In this document: positions 58,030 to 64,000 of the stretch, piece after piece | How the letters are laid out: each line of letters opens with the position of its first letter | How positions within the stretch are numbered: the first letter of the stretch is position 1 | Source of the DNA: Calcarisporiella thermophila CBS 279.70 | Lineage: Eukaryota; Calcarisporiellomycota | NCBI RefSeq assembly: GCF_041956535.1 | Contig: NW_027192193.1 | Coordinates: 276,437 to 340,436, forward strand | Direction: 5' to 3' | Length of the DNA: 64,000 nt | Translations under genes and position numbers: made by a program | The notes under the pieces: generated by a model | What the model was told of the DNA's origin: nothing | The model's input: only the letters and a program-made list of their open reading frames with translations | Databases searched by the model: none

Positions 58030-61000
58030 TCAAAATTCCATTGAATCCTTCCTCTCTCCTTCCACCGGATTTGAAGCATTCCCTTTCCCTTGCCGCTTTT
58101 GTTCTCGGTACGCTTGGATACGCGCTTTCAGCTCTGGGTCTAAGGCAAGCAAAAATATAATATTTGCCTTCAATGAAAATATAAAGTAAGGACGAAAAAA
58201 AGTAACCTACTCGGGACAACATCCTCGATTCTTAACGGCATTCGATTGAAGGGATCTTTCGCATCGCTCAGCAAATGGCTTTTGATGGTGCTTCGGTCCA
58301 TGGTGACTCCCGAAGTGGGGAGAACCACCGGGTCGTCCATTAGCGTGTACATGAGTGGGTCCAGGAACTCCTCGGGAACCTCGCCCAGCTCCTCTTCTTC
58401 ACCTTCCTTCGCTTTAAGGTAGGCCTCTACATCGGCCACCAGTTGCAGCAAGCGATCCATTTCCTGCTGAGGCTTCAGGCCATATCGCAGAAGAATGCGG
58501 GTCGCTTTCTCGAACAGCTCTTTTCGGTAGCTACGCCCATCTCTTGCCACCGCCTCCACAAAGGTTGTGCAGTAAAGATGCAAGTAGATATCCACCAGAT
58601 CGCATAATAGCTCTCTCGGGCGAAACTGGTACCGCTCTCGTGACTCCACCGCAAGCTCAGTGCATTTCGGTCCTACCAGTTGCATTAGATTGTAATCTAA
58701 CATGGCCGCGAGACGATCCACTATCTCTGGCATGAGGAAAGGGGCCGGGATGACCCCGGTCAGCTGCTTAAGCATCTGAACGGTTTCATTCCCTAGCTGC
58801 ATGTAGGACAGAGCCTGTCTTTCGAGCATTTTTAAATGGGATTCTCGCTCTCGCCGGTATTGCAGCGGTTTGGCTTCCCAGTTTGCCTTGTCCTTGATCT
58901 CCTGCTGAATGGCGTGGATCTCGGTCAGCTTATTAAGACTTTCGTCCAATAAGAAGGTCGCGTCGTTCATTAGCAGGTTCACAAAACGCACAAAGTCCTC
59001 GCCCGTTGATAGCAGGCGTAGTCGTTCCTGGTGCTGGGGGTTGTTCCATAGAACTTTAAATACCTGTGAGATATTGTATCGTATGTTGAATTTATCGTAG
59101 AATTGTGAATGCAGGCCGGTGCTCTCTACTTCGACGTAGAAAGCAATCAACGCTCCAAAGAGATATTCAATCGCGAGAGGGTGCGAGTTCAGTAGCCAGC
59201 CAAGGGCGCCCTGAGGATCATTACGGTCGGGCCAGGTGAAGAAAAAGAGCAACTGAAAAAAGAAGACAAAGGTCGAATTATTCTTCTATTGCTCACCATA
59301 TATATATTGCAGATGCAAGCATACCTCGACCAGCTTGGCCTTCAAGTACGGATTCTTGATATAGGCGGTATTCTGAAGGAACACAACCACGAAAACGACC
59401 AGTTCTTCCTTCGAGCAAGTCTTCAGAACATCAGGGTTGAATCTCCCCAGATATAAAAAGAACTCCACAATATCATCGATGAGAAACTCTGGTAACATTG
59501 CAAACCCTTTCGGAACTTCCTTGGGCAGAGGAAGCTGGATAGGCTCCTGCGGATGTATTCCGCGTGGATCCACACGTCTTACAAGCCAGGTCATCAGCAG
59601 GTTGAAAAAGCGCACGCAGTGAGAAAGCAAAGACGGGTCACGCAGCTGAGCGTCGAGAGCGAGTTTGAACGTGGCCATCTTATCTATATCGGCTTTAAGT
59701 CGCTTCATGATCTCCTCATTGAACATGGCCGCTGGTGACTAAAGAAATAATATCGTTAGTATCTCGCATTCACACAGCATTAGAGCTCAATTTGGGGTCG
59801 CACATTTGCCCATCGTGCTTGGTCCGCTTTCATCCGATCATATTCTCGCTGCAGTTCGCTCAGCTGCTTCATAAAGTCCCCGTACACATTAAACACCCTC
59901 CCTAAGCCATAATGGAAAAAGGCTGCCGTAAGAAAGAATACTTCTGAAATAAAATTGGGAGGCTGGTCAGGCGAAGATGGTGGTTCAGCGTAGTATGCGT
60001 CGGATTCCTCTTGAGTGGCGCATATTTTTGTTTCAGAACGGGAGGGAATCCGAGTTGATTTGCGAAAGTAGTCAGGATCGATCCGATCGATCTAAAAAAA
60101 AATAGAAGGAAACAATCCCCAAATGTCAGTATACAATCACAATAGTTCAAGAATGCGTAAGCATAAAGAGCAAGGCACACCTTGGAGTAATTTAGATCCA
60201 TGAATGGATCACAGAACTCTAGTAGAACTACAAACGTGTTTACCATGAACCCATCACTCGAGACCGCTCCCCGATCCACCTGCATCTGCGCGCGTTTCTC
60301 ATTTCGCTGTACAATGGTAGCCAAATAGGATAATACGCCCTCTCGCGCTTGAGGAGAGGAGCGAATGATATTATTCAAGATGTTTTTAAGTGTAATCTGG
60401 ATATTCTGGAGGGTAGAGCGCAGATTGCCCATAGCAGACTGGAGATCGCTTTGTGTTCTCGATTCTGGATTTGGAAAGTACATCTCAGCAATAGTGGGCT
60501 AATGCGAGAAGAAATGATTAGCACAAGGACAGCTTAGAACCGCCACAAAATACCCACCACGTCCTCTGGGAAAGCAGATATTCGCATAAATGGGCCCAGT
60601 ATTGTTATTAACTCTATTGATCGTGCAGGCGTATTGGGTGGGTTGAAATTGGGGAGTGTGGGAATCTAGAAGGGTAGAAAGAATACAAAAGTTCGCGTGA
60701 ACACAGTGGGAACAACTTGAGAAACTTCCTTTTGAGGTCAAAACCCTACCATAGCAGCGATAGGTTTGATCTCGGTGAGTAACAATAGAGCTTGCAATGA
60801 GGATCGAAAATCACCAAGTATATTCTCCCCTCTTATCTTGGCCGCCATGCCGGTTAACACAGGACCAAAAAGTTTATCTAAATCGTCGTTTTCAAATCGG
60901 GTCACTAACTGCCTAATAAAGCTATCTGGCAAGCTCTCCGGAGAGTCCGGGTCGGCCAGTATCCGGGGAACAAGTAGCTCAGGACCAAGTGAGCTCGCAT

Positions 61001-61987
61001 TAGGGATCTGGGGAAACATATCCGGCATTTGGAGAACTAAACCAGAGTATGAGACGACGAGGGAGAGCACGGAATCAAGCACCTCCACACGCTGTTCTAC
61101 TACAGAGGAGTCCATGCTAGAGGCTCTTGATAAGGTGCCGCGTCGTATCTCTGACGCCCTGCGCCAGCAACCAAGTAAATATTCAAATAGTGGGAGTTGT
61201 AAAAGCGAGGAAGATGCTTGGTTTTCAGGAACGATATTTTCTGGGTCTATAGAGAGACGTGCAACAACAACACGGTCTAGGATGTCGCGACTAATTTTGA
61301 AGTTGGTTACAGCTGGATTTTCTTCAGATAGTTCTGTTGCGAGGGAAGTGAGGAAGACGGAATTGGGTCCAGATTTTGCTGGCTTTAAAAGAATTCGAAA
61401 ATTACAGAATCAGAAACACAAATATATGAACGCAAAAGAGGACAAATGCAATCTCACATCAAGAGTCACCTGCAGGATACGAGATATTGCTTCATTTTGC
61501 CAGTCCTCAAAAGATAATGCTTTCTTTGGTGTGGGTGCAGATGTGGAGACAAACTATATTTGATAGACAATTAGAAACATCAATAGGTAATTCTACGCGT
61601 TTTCCTTAGTTCGTAATTGATAAAAGTTACCTTTTCTTCTAATTTTCCAGAAAGGTCCTCTCTGGGAGGTTGTCTAGAAACGGATGACAAAGATGCCTCA
61701 TTCTCCACCGATGCCTTGATTAGAACTGCCGCGTCTCTCACCTCTGAATTTTGCTCTCGTCTTGGTAAATGTGTCTTCGATTGTGTTTGCTGTTGGGCTT
61801 GTTGTTGAGCTTGCTGCTGGGCCTGTTGTTGTGCTTGCTGGATTTTTGCGAGGCGTTTAAGTCGGATCTAGTAATGTGTTAAAAAATGGAGAGGAGCAAT
61901 TTAGTTAAGAAACAATTGTAACTTGAGGAAACAGATAGCCAGGAAGAAATTACGCTCTACCTGTTCTGTCTCATTCTGCGAATCCAT
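58030..61987 (-). CDS. UFD2: Ufd2, U-box ubiquitin chain elongation factor (E4)
   Basis: Ufd2 extends ubiquitin chains on substrates bound to Cdc48 for the proteasome. Ten minus-strand exons: 61987-61961, 61867-61631, 61553-61458, 61382-60750, 60665-60558, 60498-60181, 60091-59804, 59738-59325, 59252-58211 and 58139-58030, total 1090 residues. The first exon encodes only MDSQNETEQ; exon 2 begins [11 protein letters not shown] and has a Gln/Ala repeat. The core shows [59 protein letters not shown] and the paired helices of the family. The C-terminal U-box reads [20 protein letters not shown], then SGVTMDR and DPFNRMPL. Length is slightly above the usual ~960-1000 because of the N-terminal repeat. 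Confidence 0.95.
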
Positions 61988-62215
61988 TATGACTTGATAT
62001 GTTCTCTTCTCTTCTTTAATGATCTACGATTATTCTATATAATAACCAGTATCGTGGCTTTAAAATCAGATTTGGGGCCTACGTCTCCTTCCACCATGTG
62101 ACACGTTGTACTATACTGACAGCAGGCAAGAAAAGAGAGATATTCTCCGTATTTTTTTCTTTTTCTTCTGTTTCCTTTGCACTGGACGTGACCAATCCGT
62201 TCACCTTAGTTAATA

Positions 62216-63400
62216 ATGTCTGTAGTGTTAGATCCCTCGAACCAGCTTTCTTTTCGAAGTAGGCAACTTAATTAAACTTTCTCCCATTTTCCCATGCTAT
62301 TGTATTAATTGCGAATCCCCACCCTTAAAAATTAGGGCCGTTGACAACACAGGTGAAGGAGATTCTTAGAATAAAGAATCCAAACCCGTATCCGGTCGCT
62401 TTCAAAGTGAAAACTACGGCGCCCAAGCAGTACTGTGTGCGGCCCAATTCAGGTCGCGTTGAGTCACAGTCCGAGCTGGACGTGCAGAGTGAGTAAGGTG
62501 TATGCAAGTTTTTACCAACAATTGACTCATCATTTTTTGTAAAATGATTTTTTTTCTAGTTCTCCTCCAACCTTTGAAGGAGGATCCTCCACCCGATTTT
62601 AAATCCCGTGACAAGTTCCTTGTACAAACTATTCCTATTACTCCAGAACTGGAAGAAATACCCTCCCATACTTTTGTACGAGCACTTTAACTCGTCTTGC
62701 TTACTTTCCTGTCAATTAATCCAATCCTCCTCTTCCTTTCTAGTGGTCTCAAGTTGAAAAAACACACAAAGATAAAATATCTGACAAAAAAATCCGCTGT
62801 GTGTATCTTCCTCCCGCAGGACATTCGCGTGCCGCGAGCGACTCCGGACCAGATAGCCAGCAAAGCGGTGGCCAACCAGGCGCACAAACTGGGGCTAAGG
62901 TGGACCCATATCATTCTGCAGCAGAAGAGGATTATCCTCCTTCGACAGCTGGGCATGGGCAACGCGCTAAACCTCCTCACGCCCCTCAAGCGCAATCCGC
63001 TCAACAAATACCTCTGCAACAAGCTCAATCGCATGCACAGCCATATGCTTCCACACGAGATACGGGCTCTAATGCCACGAGCGCTGTAGGTGCTACTGGT
63101 GCCACCGGAGAGGACGCGAAGCGCCGTCGAACTTCACACCAGCGCCAAAATGAACGTGAGCGAGCTGAGATAACCCGCCTGCAGAAAGAACTCAATGATG
63201 CACGAGATATGATGGAACGATTGCAGTCGAAGATCGAGAATTTGGAACGAGAACGTAAATCGCGACGAGAAGCTGCCCTGACAAGAGGAGGTGTGGTACA
63301 ATCGGGAGAGATGATAGGAGGATTAGGTGGGGGGGTGTCGGTTTTGATGGCTGCGTTAATTGCAGTAATCTCCTTTTTGATAGCTTACTGGTTCTTTTAG
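62216..63400 (+). CDS. SCS2: VAP/Scs2, ER tail-anchored MSP-domain protein
   Basis: VAP proteins hold the ER to other membranes by binding FFAT motifs. Exons 62216-62258, 62336-62488, 62560-62675 and 62744-63400 give 322 residues. The MSP domain covers residues 1 to ~115: VLDPSNQLSFRRPLTTQV, VAFKVKTTAPKQYCVRPNSG (the FFAT-binding surface), LLQPLKEDPPPDFKSRDKF. A Gln/Ala/Ser-rich linker follows (~140-225), then a coiled coil (ITRLQKELNDARDMMERLQ) and a C-terminal helix (VSVLMAALIAVISFLIAYWFF, residues 302-322) that anchors the protein in the ER. It is divergent from UFD2, 228 bases between start codons. Confidence 0.94.
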
Positions 63401-63927
63401 GCCATTGCTGTTTCTTTTTTTAACTCATGAGCCCTCTTTTTCCGTCTTTATTTTTTGGTTGGTTTTCCTCTACATTCCATTTTATTTCACCCTTTAGTGT
63501 TTTTAAGGTGGTGAATTCTCTTTTTTTTTATATAGTTTATATTGCTTATATGGAAATAATGTTACAAAAAGAAAAAAAGAACACAAGCAGAGAGGAATAT
63601 GACAAGTCATGATACATCTTCTGGACGCCTCTGTGTTAAATGCCAAAAGAGTTGGAGGGACAGAGAGGTGGATCGAAAATATAAAGGAAAAACAAAGCAA
63701 TCGAATGATATGCAAACTCAGCCAAAATGGTCTCGACTCAAGCGCCGACTTGGTACAAACACAAACACAAGGATTGTCACTGCAGTGGCAAACAAGGTGA
63801 CAGCTGTGACAAAAATTGCTCGGCGAAAATGAAATTTTAGAACACTCTTCTCATTAATCCTATGAAAGTTGCATCCTCCCGTCTCACTATCAAATTAAAA
63901 TAAAAGCTGCGAGTTAATCTCCCGTTC
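63401..63927. other. intergenic, no gene seen
   Basis: VAP 3' flank. Small plus frames at 63599-63832 and 63609-63800 overlap each other in different frames and lack family features. Confidence 0.55.
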
Positions 63928-63975
63928 TCAACCACATTTTGCAATCAATAAGTCATCGGGATACTTTACAATGAT
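63928..63975 (-). CDS. possible last exon of a gene entering from the right edge
   Basis: On the minus strand a pyrimidine tract and TTTTTTCAG acceptor are followed by 15 codons (IIVKYPDDLLIAKCG) and TGA. It could be the terminal exon of a gene lying mostly outside the window. The product is not recognised, and chance is possible. Confidence 0.25.
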   Translation of the reverse strand: MIVKYPDDLLIAKCG

Positions 63976-64000
63976 CTGAAAAAAGTAAGTAGAGGGAAAA

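Noticed and set aside
62687-63089. Frames overlapping the VAP linker exon on both strands
   Set aside because: The MSP domain, coiled coil and tail anchor are all in the chosen frame; the others are shadows of its Gln/Ala-rich codons.
1-64000. CRISPR arrays, bacterial operons or phage genes
   Set aside because: No regularly spaced direct repeats were seen, and intron-rich genes with eukaryotic machinery exclude a prokaryotic source.

Overview
The window is nuclear DNA of a fungus. The evidence is spliceosomal introns of about 60-170 bases with GTATGT or GTAAGT donors in almost every gene, a GPI-type chitin deacetylase, a Rho1 GTPase, a fungal-size Ost1 and Atp12, and a multidomain non-ribosomal peptide synthetase (NRPS). 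The lineage within fungi cannot be fixed from these genes alone. The assembly is a draft: 20321-21177 is a run of N.

Layout. 1-7.7 kb: a tRNA-Trp gene and an 11-exon SEN1 RNA/DNA helicase gene. 8.4-22.5 kb: a surface and secretion block (small cysteine-rich secreted protein, Pro/Ser/Thr-rich single-pass membrane protein, chitin deacetylase, two-domain fasciclin protein). Interleaved with it are an acyl-CoA dehydrogenase ending in AKL, an MFS transporter and a coiled-coil protein; the open reading frames at 11-17 kb are clearly GC-rich. 24.2-27.6 kb: TOM5 and ATP12 are divergent and both mitochondrial, followed by OST1. 28.3-33.7 kb: an uncharacterised protein with a predicted galactose-binding-like fold, a C2 plus proline-rich protein of the Inn1/Fic1 type, and an acidic protein with S-Y-W motifs.

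34-44.8 kb is an AT-rich accessory island. It holds a 5'-truncated NRPS with order (A tail)-T-E-C-A-T-T fused to a C-terminal FSH-type serine hydrolase, broken by one in-frame TGA. About 2.1 kb without recognisable genes follows, then a decayed Ty3/gypsy-type gag-pol fragment. 44.9-64 kb returns to housekeeping genes: a tail-anchored coiled-coil protein, a divergent eEF1A, a SERF-family protein, an AP-1/AP-2 beta adaptin, a type-I-like glutamine synthetase, RHO1, UFD2 and a VAP/Scs2 protein.

Gene models were joined by hand from splice signals, phase agreement and family conservation. Exon limits are given in each entry. Several genes or gene parts (TOM5, SERF, the tail anchor, the glutamine synthetase C-terminus, both ends of UFD2) only appear after splicing. 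The island with the broken NRPS-hydrolase fusion is the least ordinary part of the window.
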